DNA from: Pseudomonas sp. ICMP 561
GTDB lineage: Bacteria; Pseudomonadota; Gammaproteobacteria; Pseudomonadales; Pseudomonadaceae
Assembly (NCBI RefSeq): GCF_002699985.1
Contig: NZ_LKBT01000045.1
Span: 62,001 to 126,000, forward strand
Direction: 5' to 3'
DNA: 64,000 nucleotides
Positions 17,857 through 28,695 of the stretch are shown in pieces. Made by a program: the position numbers and the translations under genes. Within the stretch, counting starts at the first letter, position 1. Each line of letters begins with the position of its first letter. The notes below the pieces were generated by a model that had not been told where the DNA came from, made no database searches, and was given only the letters and a program-made list of their open reading frames with translations.

Positions 17857-18981
17857 ATGACCACCGAACAACTCCTCACCACCCCGCTCCACGCCCTGCA
17901 CCGTGAACTGGGTGCCAAAATGGTGCCTTTCGCGGGCTACGACATGCCGGTGCAATACCCGGCTGGCGTGATGAAAGAACACCTGCACACCCGGGAAAAA
18001 GCCGGGTTGTTTGATGTGTCGCACATGGGCCAGATTCGCCTGAGCGGTGCCGATGCCGCCAAGGCACTGGAAGCTCTGGTGCCGGTGGACATCATCGGCC
18101 TGCCCGTCGGCATGCAGCGTTACGCAATGTTCACCAACAACACCGGCGGCATCCTTGACGATCTGATGGTCGCCAATCTCGGCAATGACCAACTGATGCT
18201 GGTGGTCAACGCTGCCTGCAAGAACGACGACCTTGCCCACCTGCAGAAACATCTGGGTGAGCATTGTGAAATCCAGCCCCTGTTTGAAGAGCGCGCCCTG
18301 CTCGCCCTTCAGGGTCCGCAGGCAGTAACCGTGCTGGCGCGTCTGGCACCGGAAGTCGCAAAAATGACCTTCATGCAGTTCGCCAGCGTGCAGTTGCTGG
18401 GCGTGGACTGCTACGTCAGCCGCTCGGGCTACACTGGCGAAGACGGCTACGAGATTTCTGTACCGGCCGATCAGGCTGAAACCCTGGCCCGGCGCTTGCT
18501 GGATGAACCGGAAGTGGCCCCGATTGGCCTGGGTGCGCGCGACTCGCTGCGTCTGGAAGCAGGCTTGTGCCTTTACGGCCACGACATGAACACCGAGACA
18601 ACCCCCATTGAAGCCAGCCTGCTGTGGGCTATTTCCAAAGTTCGCCGCGCTGATGGCGCTCGTGCCGGCGGCTTCCCCGGTGCCGAGCAGATCTTTGCTC
18701 AACAACAGACCGCCCCAGCCCGCAAACGCGTTGGCCTGTTGCCACAGGAACGCACGCCTGTGCGCGAAGGCACAGATATTGTCGATGCCCACGGCAACTC
18801 GATTGGCACCGTATGCAGCGGCGGCTTCGGCCCCAGCCTTGGCGGTCCTTTGGCGATGGGTTATTTGAACAGCGCGTTTACCGCACTGGACACTCAAGTC
18901 TGGGCGGTAGTGCGCGGCAAGCAAGTACCGATGCTGGTCAGCAAAATGCCTTTCGTTGCACAACGCTACTATCGCGGGTAA
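17857..18981 (+). CDS. gcvT: Glycine cleavage T protein (aminomethyltransferase)
   Basis: 374 residues. It transfers the methylene group from lipoyl-GcvH to tetrahydrofolate and releases ammonia. Family features are FAGYDMPVQYPAGVMKEH, LFDVSHMGQ, the folate-site Asp in GGILDDLMV, SRSGYTGEDGYEI and the C-terminal SGGFGPSLGGPLAMGYL. It lies 124 bases after gcvP with a REP in the gap. In P. aeruginosa the corresponding operon has glyA2 and sdaA between gcvP2 and gcvT2; both are missing here. Confidence 0.96.
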   Translation: MTTEQLLTTPLHALHRELGAKMVPFAGYDMPVQYPAGVMKEHLHTREKAGLFDVSHMGQIRLSGADAAKALEALVPVDIIGLPVGMQRYAMFTNNTGGILDDLMVANLGNDQLMLVVNAACKNDDLAHLQKHLGEHCEIQPLFEERALLALQGPQAVTVLARLAPEVAKMTFMQFASVQLLGVDCYVSRSGYTGEDGYEISVPADQAETLARRLLDEPEVAPIGLGARDSLRLEAGLCLYGHDMNTETTPIEASLLWAISKVRRADGARAGGFPGAEQIFAQQQTAPARKRVGLLPQERTPVREGTDIVDAHGNSIGTVCSGGFGPSLGGPLAMGYLNSAFTALDTQVWAVVRGKQVPMLVSKMPFVAQRYYRG

Positions 18982-19008
18982 GTGACAGTCGCGGCTGAAT
19001 GAACGGCA

Positions 19009-19062
19009 GCGGCTGATTAACGGCGTCAAAAAAATACGGCGGCTAACGCCTATATCAGCCGC
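19009..19062. terminator. Large imperfect hairpin after gcvT
   Basis: GCGGCTGAT and ATCAGCCGC frame an inner pair GGCGT and ACGCC, giving a 54-base nested inverted repeat 27 bases after the gcvT stop. An internal A-run (19028-19034) and no T-tail make it an atypical terminator for the plus strand. Confidence 0.5.
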
Positions 19063-19396
19063 TTGTATTACACGCACTAAACAGCAGCGTAATAGCCAAA
19101 ACAGCGCACTCGAAGAGTGCGCCTAACAGTAAAAAACTATCGATTCCTGATAACTGGTAAATATTTTAAAACGCCGCGAAACCGCCTGAATCCGGGCACC
19201 AGACAGGGGCTTGTGTTTGTAATAAGAGTTAGCGTAGAGTTTCTCAACTGTGTTTGCATGGGTCGCTGAATCGGGACCTGGGCAGTAGCGCCAAGTTTGC
19301 TACAACCCGCTCTACGCTTCTTAATTCCTGCAACCAGCCCAGTACTCTTTCATGTGAAAGAGGCTGTCATCAATTCAAGTTCCAGGGAATAAGAAA
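19063..19396 (+). other. Long leader region of the cold shock gene
   Basis: No gene is visible. It contains a perfect hairpin GCGCACTC-GAA-GAGTGCGC (19105-19123) and a second one CTCTTTC-ATGT-GAAAGAG (19345-19362) 34 bases before the start codon. A long structured 5' leader is common for cold shock genes and may act as a thermosensitive element. Confidence 0.45.
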
Positions 19397-19609
19397 ATGG
19401 CTGAACGTCAGAGCGGTACCGTCAAGTGGTTTAACGACGAGAAAGGTTTTGGTTTTATCACTCCAGAAAGCGGTCCGGATCTGTTTGTGCACTTCCGCGC
19501 TATTCAGGGCAACGGCTTCAAGAGCCTGAAAGAAGGTCAGAAAGTGACTTTCGTTGCGGTGCAAGGCCAGAAAGGTATGCAGGCTGACGAAGTTCAAGCC
19601 GAAGCGTAA
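19397..19609 (+). CDS. Cold shock domain protein (CapA/CapB-like)
   Basis: 70 residues, a single cold-shock domain. RNP1 is KGFGFI and RNP2 is LFVHF, the two RNA-binding strands, and GTVKWFNDEKG is the usual opening. It binds single-stranded RNA/DNA and acts as an RNA chaperone. GGGAAT precedes the ATG. Several paralogues exist in Pseudomonas, so cspA versus capB cannot be settled. It is followed by a strong intrinsic terminator and is therefore monocistronic. Confidence 0.93.
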   Translation: MAERQSGTVKWFNDEKGFGFITPESGPDLFVHFRAIQGNGFKSLKEGQKVTFVAVQGQKGMQADEVQAEA

Positions 19610-19624
19610 GCCTTGGAACATGAA

Positions 19625-19658
19625 AAGCCCCCTGGTATTGATATCAGGGGGCTTTTTT
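19625..19658 (+). terminator. Intrinsic terminator of the cold shock gene
   Basis: AGCCCCCTG and CAGGGGGCT form a nine-pair stem followed by a T-run. Confidence 0.95.
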
Positions 19659-19709
19659 GTGGGCGCGAGTCAGTAACATGCACGCTTTCGATGATTGAGA
19701 ACCGCTGCC

Positions 19710-20195
19710 ATGTCCCGACACCTGCTTAGCCCGCAAGGTGACTTCCCGCCCGCGAGCCTGGGCCGTCGCCTTGCTGCGATTTTCTACGACGCGCTGCTGT
19801 GCTTTGCTCTGCTGCTGGTCACAGCCTTTATCTACAAGCTGGTGTTGATGGCGTTCATTGGCGAGGCCCGACTGAAGGCGCTGTCGGAATCGGGCTCGCT
19901 GGACGGCGACCCATTCCTGTCTACGATTTTGCTGCTGGTGATATTTGGTTTCTTCGCGAAATTCTGGACTCACTCAGGGCAAACGCTGGGCATGCAGGTG
20001 TGGGGCATCCGCGTGCAGAACGCCGATGGCAGCGGAATCAGTCTGCTGCAAGCGCTGCTGCGCTTCATGGTGTCCATTGCATCGTGGCTGTGTTTAGGGC
20101 TGGGGTTTATCTGGGCGTTGTTTGATAAGCGGAATCGTAGCTGGCATGACCTGTATTCCAATAGCCAGTTGGTGCGGGTGCCGAAGAAGCGGTAG
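19710..20195 (+). CDS. RDD family membrane protein
   Basis: 161 residues from the ATG at 19710. The family signature is present near residue 20-35 (RRLAAIFYDALLCF, with the Arg and Asp positions of RDD). Three membrane segments follow at roughly 26-48, 78-95 and 118-140, and the second RDD block includes SWHDLYSNSQLV. Function is not established for most RDD proteins; some are Na+/H+ antiporters. It is isolated between a terminator and REP elements. Confidence 0.82.
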   Translation: MSRHLLSPQGDFPPASLGRRLAAIFYDALLCFALLLVTAFIYKLVLMAFIGEARLKALSESGSLDGDPFLSTILLLVIFGFFAKFWTHSGQTLGMQVWGIRVQNADGSGISLLQALLRFMVSIASWLCLGLGFIWALFDKRNRSWHDLYSNSQLVRVPKKR

Positions 20196-20253
20196 AACAG
20201 CTCATCTTTGCGGGTGGGTGGTGCCATTAGATCCTACAGCCGGATCGCGATCC

Positions 20254-20332
20254 GGTAGGAGGCAACTTGTTGGCGAACGGGGCTGACGCGTTTATTCAGG
20301 CACACCGCCTCGCGAACAAGTTCGCTCCTACC
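20254..20332. repeat. Hybrid REP doublet
   Basis: The left arm is GGTAGGAGGCAACTTGTTGG and the right arm is the GCGAACAAGTTCGCTCCTACC type: the same two arm types that make up the tandem array at 51082-52620, in the opposite order. Confidence 0.85.
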
Positions 20333-20347
20333 GGATCGCGCGGTTAT

Positions 20348-20372
20348 GTAGGAGCGCGCTTGCCCGCGATAG
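20348..20372. repeat. Single REP arm, GCGCGCTTGCCCGCGAT family
   Basis: GTAGGAGCGCGCTTGCCCGC without an inverted partner. The complete doublet of this family is at 44031. Confidence 0.75.
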
Positions 20373-20408
20373 CTGTAGTAAGTTCGCCACGGTACTTAAC
20401 TGCACACA

Positions 20409-20438
20409 CAAAAAAGCCGACACGAAGTCGGCTTTTTC
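20409..20438 (-). terminator. Terminator of the lptFG operon
   Basis: AAAAAGCCGA and TCGGCTTTTT around a 7-base loop, 14 bases past the lptG stop. A-run and T-run on both sides make it usable from either strand. Confidence 0.92.
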
Positions 20439-20451
20439 ACAGCTGCGAACC

Positions 20452-21513
20452 TTACCCGGCCCTGCGCAACAACAGCACCCCGGCCAATGCACAGACACCC
20501 GCAGGCACCAGCACTGCAAATAACGGCGAGAAGCCGAACACAAGGCTCGATGGCCCCAGCAGGTCCTGCACGATGCGGAAGGTGAACCCCACCAGCACGC
20601 CGGTAAACACCCGCTGGCCCAGCGTCACGGAGCGCAGCGGACCGAAGATGAAGGAAATCGCCATCAACACCAGCGCGACGGTTACCAGCGGCTGCAGAAC
20701 CTTGGTCCAGAACGCCAGCCAGTAACGGCCATTGCTCAGGCCTTGATCGGCCAGGTAGTGCGCGTATTGCCACAAACCGGTGATCGACAGCGAGTCGGGC
20801 GGCATGACGACCGTGCTGAGCAACTGCGGACTCAGCGCAACGTCCCAACGCTCGTCAGCGGTCTTGATCACCTCGGTGCTGCCATCGCGGAAGAAGGTGG
20901 TGGAGATGTCGTTCAGCGACCAGTGATCTTCGTTGAACTTGGCCTGTCTGGCGAAGCTGGCGCTGAGCATGTGACGCTCATTGTCGAAACGATACCGTGT
21001 CACGCCGTACAGGATGCCGTTAGGTTGCACTGAGTTGATGTGAATGAACTCATCGCCCTGACGGTGCCACATACCGTGGCGTGCACTTTGCGCATCACCA
21101 CTGCCCTGCGCCAGAGAACGGTTGGCCTGAGCCTGGTTCTCGGCTGCGGGAGCTACGTATTCGCCGATCAGTACACCGGCAATCATCAGCACCAGCATTG
21201 GTTTCATGACCGCCCAGACGATACGGCCGATAGACACGCCAGCGGCACGCATGATCGTAAGTTCGCTGCTGCTGGCCAGGCTGCCCAGGCCGATCAGGCA
21301 GCCAATCAGCGCCGCCATTGGCAGCATTTCATACACACGCCGTGGCGCAGTCATCAATACGAAGCTGCTGGCATCCAGCAAGGTGTAGCTGTCGCTGATG
21401 TCACCCATTTCATCGATAAAGGCGAACAACGACGCCAGACCGAGAATGATCCCGAGAACCGCCAGGATGGCAACGAAAACGCTTTTGCCAATGTAACGAT
21501 CGAGCTTAACCAT
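20452..21513 (-). CDS. lptG: LPS export permease LptG
   Basis: 353 residues. Three N-terminal membrane helices (about residues 8-30, 52-75, 95-120), a periplasmic beta-jellyroll region to about 265 and three C-terminal helices match the LptF/LptG family; the opening MVKLDRYIGKSVFVAILAV is typical of LptG. With LptF and the LptB ATPase (not here) it extracts lipopolysaccharide from the inner membrane and passes it to LptC. Its start overlaps the end of lptF by 8 bases, so translation is coupled. Confidence 0.95.
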   Translation of the reverse strand: MVKLDRYIGKSVFVAILAVLGIILGLASLFAFIDEMGDISDSYTLLDASSFVLMTAPRRVYEMLPMAALIGCLIGLGSLASSSELTIMRAAGVSIGRIVWAVMKPMLVLMIAGVLIGEYVAPAAENQAQANRSLAQGSGDAQSARHGMWHRQGDEFIHINSVQPNGILYGVTRYRFDNERHMLSASFARQAKFNEDHWSLNDISTTFFRDGSTEVIKTADERWDVALSPQLLSTVVMPPDSLSITGLWQYAHYLADQGLSNGRYWLAFWTKVLQPLVTVALVLMAISFIFGPLRSVTLGQRVFTGVLVGFTFRIVQDLLGPSSLVFGFSPLFAVLVPAGVCALAGVLLLRRAG

Positions 21514-22627
21514 GAGCCACCTCCGACGCGCTGCGGCGACTCGCCATCTTCAAGCGCAGCGGCTCCCAGTACAAAAGCCCAAGGCCGATCAACAGAAACA
21601 GCACATGCACCCACCAGATTCCCAGCGCCATTGGCAGCTTGCCTTTCTCCAGTGCACCGCGCACCGCGATCAGCATGGTCAGGTAAGCCATATAGAGAAG
21701 GATTGCAGGCAGCAGCTTCAGATAACGACCCTGACGCGGGTTGACGCGGGACAGCGGCACTGCCATCAAGGTCACGATGAACACCAGAATCGGCAGCGAG
21801 ATACGCCACTGCAGTTCAGCTTTATTGCGCAAGACATCGCTGCCGAACAGGTCGGAGGTCGGAATGGCTTCGCGGTCAGTGATCTCGTCGCTGATGTCCG
21901 GCTTGGGCAGCATCGCGCCATAAGTGTCGTACTTGATCGCCCGATAATTGGCCTCACCCGGATTGCCGTCATAGCGATAGCCGTTCTCCAGGATCAGGAA
22001 GCGGTTGCCGTCCGGCTTGATCTCCTGGTGGCCTTTTTCTGCCACCAGAACGGTGATCCCGCGGTCCTTGCTCTTGTCGGAGGAGACGCGCTTTTCCGAA
22101 ATGAACACGCCGCCCAGATTCGAACGGTCTTCGGAAAGCTCTTGGGTATAAGTGACGCGAGTGCCATCGCGCAGCGCCTGGAAGCGGCCTGGCACCAACG
22201 TATCGAACTCGGTCATCGCGTCCTGCTTGTTGATGAGCAGGGAAAACTGCGTAGCGCCTTGCGGTGCCAGGCTGAAACTCAGCCAGGCAACCAGCAGCGC
22301 CACCACGGTCGCTGGTGCCATGGTCATCCACAGCAAACGCTGCTGGCTCATGCCGGTCGCGGCAAGAACAGTCATTTCGCTTTCAAGGTAAAGCCGACCG
22401 TAAGCCAGCAGAATCCCCAGAAACAGACCCAGCGGCAGGATCAGTTGCAGGAAGCCGGGCATACGAAAGCCCATGATCATGAACAGTACGCCCGGATCCA
22501 GTGCCCCGGACGCAGCCTGCGCGAGGTACTTGATGAAGCGTCCGCTCATGATGATTACCAACAACACGGCGCTCACAGCGCTCAGGGTAACCAGCACTTC
22601 TCGGGACAGATAACGAAAGACGATCAA
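21506..22627 (-). CDS. lptF: LPS export permease LptF
   Basis: 373 residues from a TTG at 22627 (translated MIVFRYLSREVL), which matches the conserved N terminus and has GGAG upstream. A longer frame to 22702 adds a proline-rich segment not found in the family. Topology is three helices, a periplasmic domain (about residues 110-260), then three helices. It partners with LptG. It is divergent from pepA, the arrangement seen in many gamma-proteobacteria. Confidence 0.94.
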   Translation of the reverse strand: MIVFRYLSREVLVTLSAVSAVLLVIIMSGRFIKYLAQAASGALDPGVLFMIMGFRMPGFLQLILPLGLFLGILLAYGRLYLESEMTVLAATGMSQQRLLWMTMAPATVVALLVAWLSFSLAPQGATQFSLLINKQDAMTEFDTLVPGRFQALRDGTRVTYTQELSEDRSNLGGVFISEKRVSSDKSKDRGITVLVAEKGHQEIKPDGNRFLILENGYRYDGNPGEANYRAIKYDTYGAMLPKPDISDEITDREAIPTSDLFGSDVLRNKAELQWRISLPILVFIVTLMAVPLSRVNPRQGRYLKLLPAILLYMAYLTMLIAVRGALEKGKLPMALGIWWVHVLFLLIGLGLLYWEPLRLKMASRRSASEVAHG

Positions 22628-22947
22628 ACCAGACACTCCAGGGTCGCCAGGCTCAGGCAGCCAGACAAGAAAAGGTACTAGCAGTGGCGGCAGATTCAAC
22701 ACAGGTCTGCCAAAAAATATGCGGCATTATCCTGTGAATGAGGTCCTCTGTCACTGCGTGCTCCGGATAGTTCTCTCGGAAACGTCCTGCACAGAGCCAC
22801 ATTCACATGTTTTCCGGGGTTGTCAGCGATCCCGTGGCGGGGTCAAACTGCGGGCCTTGTCGTTGGCATGTTGATGCGAAACACCCGCTCCCTGCCGCGC
22901 ACGTCATTCATTTCGCGATAGCTCATCGTTTATTCGGGGACCCCGAC
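22628..22947. promoter_or_regulatory. Divergent promoter region lptF / pepA
   Basis: A 320-base gap between divergent essential-type genes. Promoters for both should lie here. A frame open from 22807 into pepA has no family similarity before 22948. I see no REP or clear operator. Confidence 0.5.
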
Positions 22948-24438
22948 ATGGAATTGGTTGTTAAAAGCGTAAGCCCAGAAACCTTGAAAACCGCGACCCT
23001 GGTAGTCGCCGTAGGCGAAGGCCGCGCGCTCAGCGACGCTGCAAAAACCGTAGACGCGCTCAGCGGCGGCGCCATCAGTGCAGTGCTCAAACGTGGCGAT
23101 CTGGCCGGCAAAGTGGCTCAAACCCTGCTCCTGCACAACCTGCCCAATTTGAAAGCCGAGCGCGTTTTGCTGGTCGGCACCGGTAAAGAAGCGGAATTGT
23201 CTGACCGTCAATTCAAGAAAGTCATCAGCGCCGTGCTGTCGACTCTTAAAGGTTTGGGCGGCAGCGACGCAGCCATCGCCCTGGATCAGGTCGTCGTCAA
23301 AAGCCGGGATACCTACGGCAAGGCACGTCTGCTGGTAGAAACCCTCGCCGACGGCGAATATGTTTTTGATCGTTTCAAGAGCAAGAAAGCCGAAGCCAAA
23401 GCGCTGAAAAAGGTCACCTTGCTGACCGACAAGATCAGCGTCGCCGATGTAGAGCGTGCAGCTACTCATGCACAGGCCATCGCCGCTGGCATGGCGTTCA
23501 CTCGCGATCTGGGCAACATGCCGCCTAACGTCTGCCACCCGGTTTATCTGGGCGAACAGGCCAAGGCGCTGGGTAAAGCACACAAGAACCTCAAGGTTGA
23601 AGTTCACGACGAGAAGAAACTCGCCGAACTGGGCATGGGTTCGTTCCTCGCCGTGGCACAGGGCAGCGCTCAGCCGCCACGCCTGATCGTGATGAACTAC
23701 TCCGGCGGCAAGAAAAGCGAAAAGCCTTTCGTGCTGGTCGGTAAAGGCATCACTTTTGATACCGGCGGCATCAGCATCAAGCCTGCTGCGGGCATGGACG
23801 AGATGAAGTTCGACATGTGTGGCGCTGCCAGCGTGTTCGGTACTCTGCGCGCCGTGCTGGAACTGCAACTGCCGATCAATCTGGTGTGCGTCATCGCCGC
23901 CGCGGAAAACATGCCGAGCGGCACCGCGACGCGTCCAGGCGATATCGTCACCACCATGAGCGGTCAGACCGTGGAAATTCTCAACACTGACGCCGAAGGC
24001 CGTCTGGTGCTGTGTGATGCGTTGACCTACGCCGAACGCTTCAAGCCTCAGGCCGTGATCGACATCGCTACGCTGACCGGCGCTTGCGTCGTGGCATTGG
24101 GCGGTCACACATCCGGTCTGCTGGGCAACAACGATGCACTGATCAATCAGTTGCTCGACGCTGGCAAGTTTGCCGACGACCGTGCATGGCAATTGCCGTT
24201 GTTCGACGAATATCAGGAGCAACTGGACAGCCCGTTCGCCGACATCGCCAACATTGGTGGCCCGAAAGGCGGCACCATCACCGCAGCCTGCTTCCTGTCG
24301 CGCTTCACCAAAACCTATGACTGGGCGCACCTGGACATTGCTGGCACAGCCTGGCTGAGCGGCGGCAAGGACAAGGGCGCCACCGGCCGTCCTGTGCCTT
24401 TGTTGACCCAGTACCTGCTCGACCGCGCTGGCGCGTAA
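22948..24438 (+). CDS. pepA: Leucyl aminopeptidase PepA (M17)
   Basis: 496 residues from the ATG at 22948 (MELVVKSVSPE). The C-terminal catalytic domain has the two-metal motifs KGITFDTGGISIKPAAGMDE and NTDAEGRLVLCDAL, with the Lys, Asp and Glu metal ligands and catalytic Arg. It removes N-terminal amino acids from peptides in the cytoplasm as a hexamer. In Pseudomonas this protein (PhpA) also represses algD and other genes as a DNA-binding protein; that is known from P. aeruginosa, not seen here. It is followed by a REP doublet and holC. Confidence 0.96.
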   Translation: MELVVKSVSPETLKTATLVVAVGEGRALSDAAKTVDALSGGAISAVLKRGDLAGKVAQTLLLHNLPNLKAERVLLVGTGKEAELSDRQFKKVISAVLSTLKGLGGSDAAIALDQVVVKSRDTYGKARLLVETLADGEYVFDRFKSKKAEAKALKKVTLLTDKISVADVERAATHAQAIAAGMAFTRDLGNMPPNVCHPVYLGEQAKALGKAHKNLKVEVHDEKKLAELGMGSFLAVAQGSAQPPRLIVMNYSGGKKSEKPFVLVGKGITFDTGGISIKPAAGMDEMKFDMCGAASVFGTLRAVLELQLPINLVCVIAAAENMPSGTATRPGDIVTTMSGQTVEILNTDAEGRLVLCDALTYAERFKPQAVIDIATLTGACVVALGGHTSGLLGNNDALINQLLDAGKFADDRAWQLPLFDEYQEQLDSPFADIANIGGPKGGTITAACFLSRFTKTYDWAHLDIAGTAWLSGGKDKGATGRPVPLLTQYLLDRAGA

Positions 24439-24470
24439 GGCAAACGGGGCGTTTGCAGACACGCGGCCCC

Positions 24471-24548
24471 GGTAGGAGCGAACTTGTTCGCGAGGCGACA
24501 GACCTGCAAACGCATTTATTACGCCTCGCGAACAAGTTCGCTCCTACC
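24471..24548. repeat. REP doublet, GCGAACTTGTTCGC family
   Basis: GGTAGGAGCGAACTTGTTCG and its exact inverted copy CGAACAAGTTCGCTCCTACC flank a 30-base spacer between pepA and holC. Confidence 0.9.
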
Positions 24549-24601
24549 GGAAACTGCGTTTCATGTGATGTTTGACAAGCGCCCCGCGACCTGGAACCTA
24601 C

Positions 24602-25030
24602 ATGACACAAGTCGATTTCTACATTCTCCCCAGTCCCGATCCTTCGGCACGTCTGGACTTCGCCTGCAAGCTCACGGAGAAAGCCTGGCGAATGGGCCAT
24701 CGGATTTACCTGCACTGCAGCGATGCCGCGCAGCGTGAAGACCTGGACGCCAGGCTATGGCGCTTCAAGGGCGAAACTTTTATTCCCCACGGTGACGCTG
24801 AAGACGATCAGGTCGCGCCAGTGGTGCTGGGCCTGGGAGAAGACCCGGGGCAACATCAGGATCTGCTGGTCAATCTGGACCTGCGCATCCCCGAATTTTT
24901 CAAACGTTTCGCCCGAGTGGCGGAAATAGTGGTGGAAGACCCCGCCATACGACTGGCCGCACGAGAGAGTTTTCGTTTCTATCGTGAACAGGGCTATCCT
25001 CTGCAAGATCACCGACTACAGCGGCTTTGA
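24602..25030 (+). CDS. holC: DNA polymerase III chi subunit HolC
   Basis: 142 residues from the ATG at 24602 (MTQVDFYILP). The family opening VDFYxL, the central KAWRMGHRIYLHC and the WRFKGETFIPH segment identify chi, which links SSB to the clamp loader through the psi subunit. The gene order pepA-holC-valS is conserved in gamma-proteobacteria. It ends 7 bases before the next start. Confidence 0.94.
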   Translation: MTQVDFYILPSPDPSARLDFACKLTEKAWRMGHRIYLHCSDAAQREDLDARLWRFKGETFIPHGDAEDDQVAPVVLGLGEDPGQHQDLLVNLDLRIPEFFKRFARVAEIVVEDPAIRLAARESFRFYREQGYPLQDHRLQRL

Positions 25031-25037
25031 GCACACG

Positions 25038-25469
25038 ATGGATAATTCAAACCCTCTGAAAAACTCCGCCCACTTGCTGGACGACCTCGAGTCGATCCGC
25101 CAACTGCTCGGCGATGATTCACAGCAACCGCCCACTCATGGCGAAGGGCAGATCCCTTTGCTGTTCGATGTGGTGGGCGCAAAACCGGCACTGCACCAGG
25201 AACTGGATTTCGGCGATGAAGATGAGGCCGATATTCCAACCCTGACACCTGAGCCTGTCGCACAACCCGTCGAAACGCCCGTGACTGCTGCTCCGGCGCA
25301 GGCAAGATCCAAAGAAGATGCTCTGTTGCATCTGGACTCGGAGATGCGTGCCGCCGCCCAGTTGATCATGCAGGACGTCATCGACGACTTCGCGCCGCAC
25401 ATCGAGACGGAAATCAAACGCCGTCTTGAAGCGCGGATGGAGCGGTTGCTGAGCCAGTATCAGAATTAA
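25038..25469 (+). CDS. Acidic protein between holC and valS, function unknown
   Basis: 143 residues from the ATG at 25038. It is acidic and proline-rich in the middle (DEDEADIPTLTPEP) with a helical, charged C terminus (about residues 95-143) ending in RLEARMERLLSQYQN. There are no membrane segments or signal peptide. A gene of this kind is found between holC and valS in many pseudomonads and is often labelled as a chi-associated protein, but I know of no demonstrated function. Seven bases separate it from holC, so it is in the same operon. Confidence 0.75.
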   Translation: MDNSNPLKNSAHLLDDLESIRQLLGDDSQQPPTHGEGQIPLLFDVVGAKPALHQELDFGDEDEADIPTLTPEPVAQPVETPVTAAPAQARSKEDALLHLDSEMRAAAQLIMQDVIDDFAPHIETEIKRRLEARMERLLSQYQN

Positions 25470-25478
25470 CGGAACTCC

Positions 25479-25568
25479 GTAGGACCGGCTTCAGCCGGGA
25501 GGACATTGGTACATTCGCAGCATCTGTTGCGTAAGGAATATCGCCCTCCCGGCTAAAGCCGGTCCTAC
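25479..25568. repeat. REP doublet, ACCGGCTTCAGCCGGGAG family
   Basis: GTAGGACCGGCTTCAGCCGG and the inverted CCGGCTAAAGCCGGTCCTAC, in the gap before valS. Confidence 0.9.
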
Positions 25569-25678
25569 GAGATCTTTGTCCCTCCTGTGGCTAATCATCG
25601 CCCCGCTCTACGCCCAGCCGTTCATCCCCGCTATACTTGTCGGCTTTCCCGAATTACAGCAATAGGTTCCCGCCGCGC

Positions 25679-28525
<2,847 letters not shown>

Positions 28526-28533
28526 ATAAACCA

Positions 28534-28567
28534 GTCAGCCAGCCTTCCCCAAGGCTGGCTGATTTAT
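28534..28567 (+). terminator. Terminator after valS
   Basis: CAGCCAGCCTT and AAGGCTGGCTG form an eleven-pair stem with a CCCC loop, followed by ATTTATT. Confidence 0.88.
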
Positions 28568-28576
28568 TCAAACCCT

Positions 28577-28663
28577 GTAGGAGTGAGCTTGCTCGCGATA
28601 GCGGTCTGTCATTCACATGATTAGTGCCTGACATACCGCTATCGCGAGCAAGCTCACTCCTAC
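28577..28663. repeat. REP doublet, GAGCTTGCTCGCGATAGC family
   Basis: GTAGGAGTGAGCTTGCTCGC and the inverted GCGAGCAAGCTCACTCCTAC, with an extended GATAGCGG/CCGCTATC inner pair. A second copy is at 33252. Confidence 0.9.
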
Positions 28664-28695
28664 AGGGTTTTGCGTTTCAACGAGACCTCATCGGC

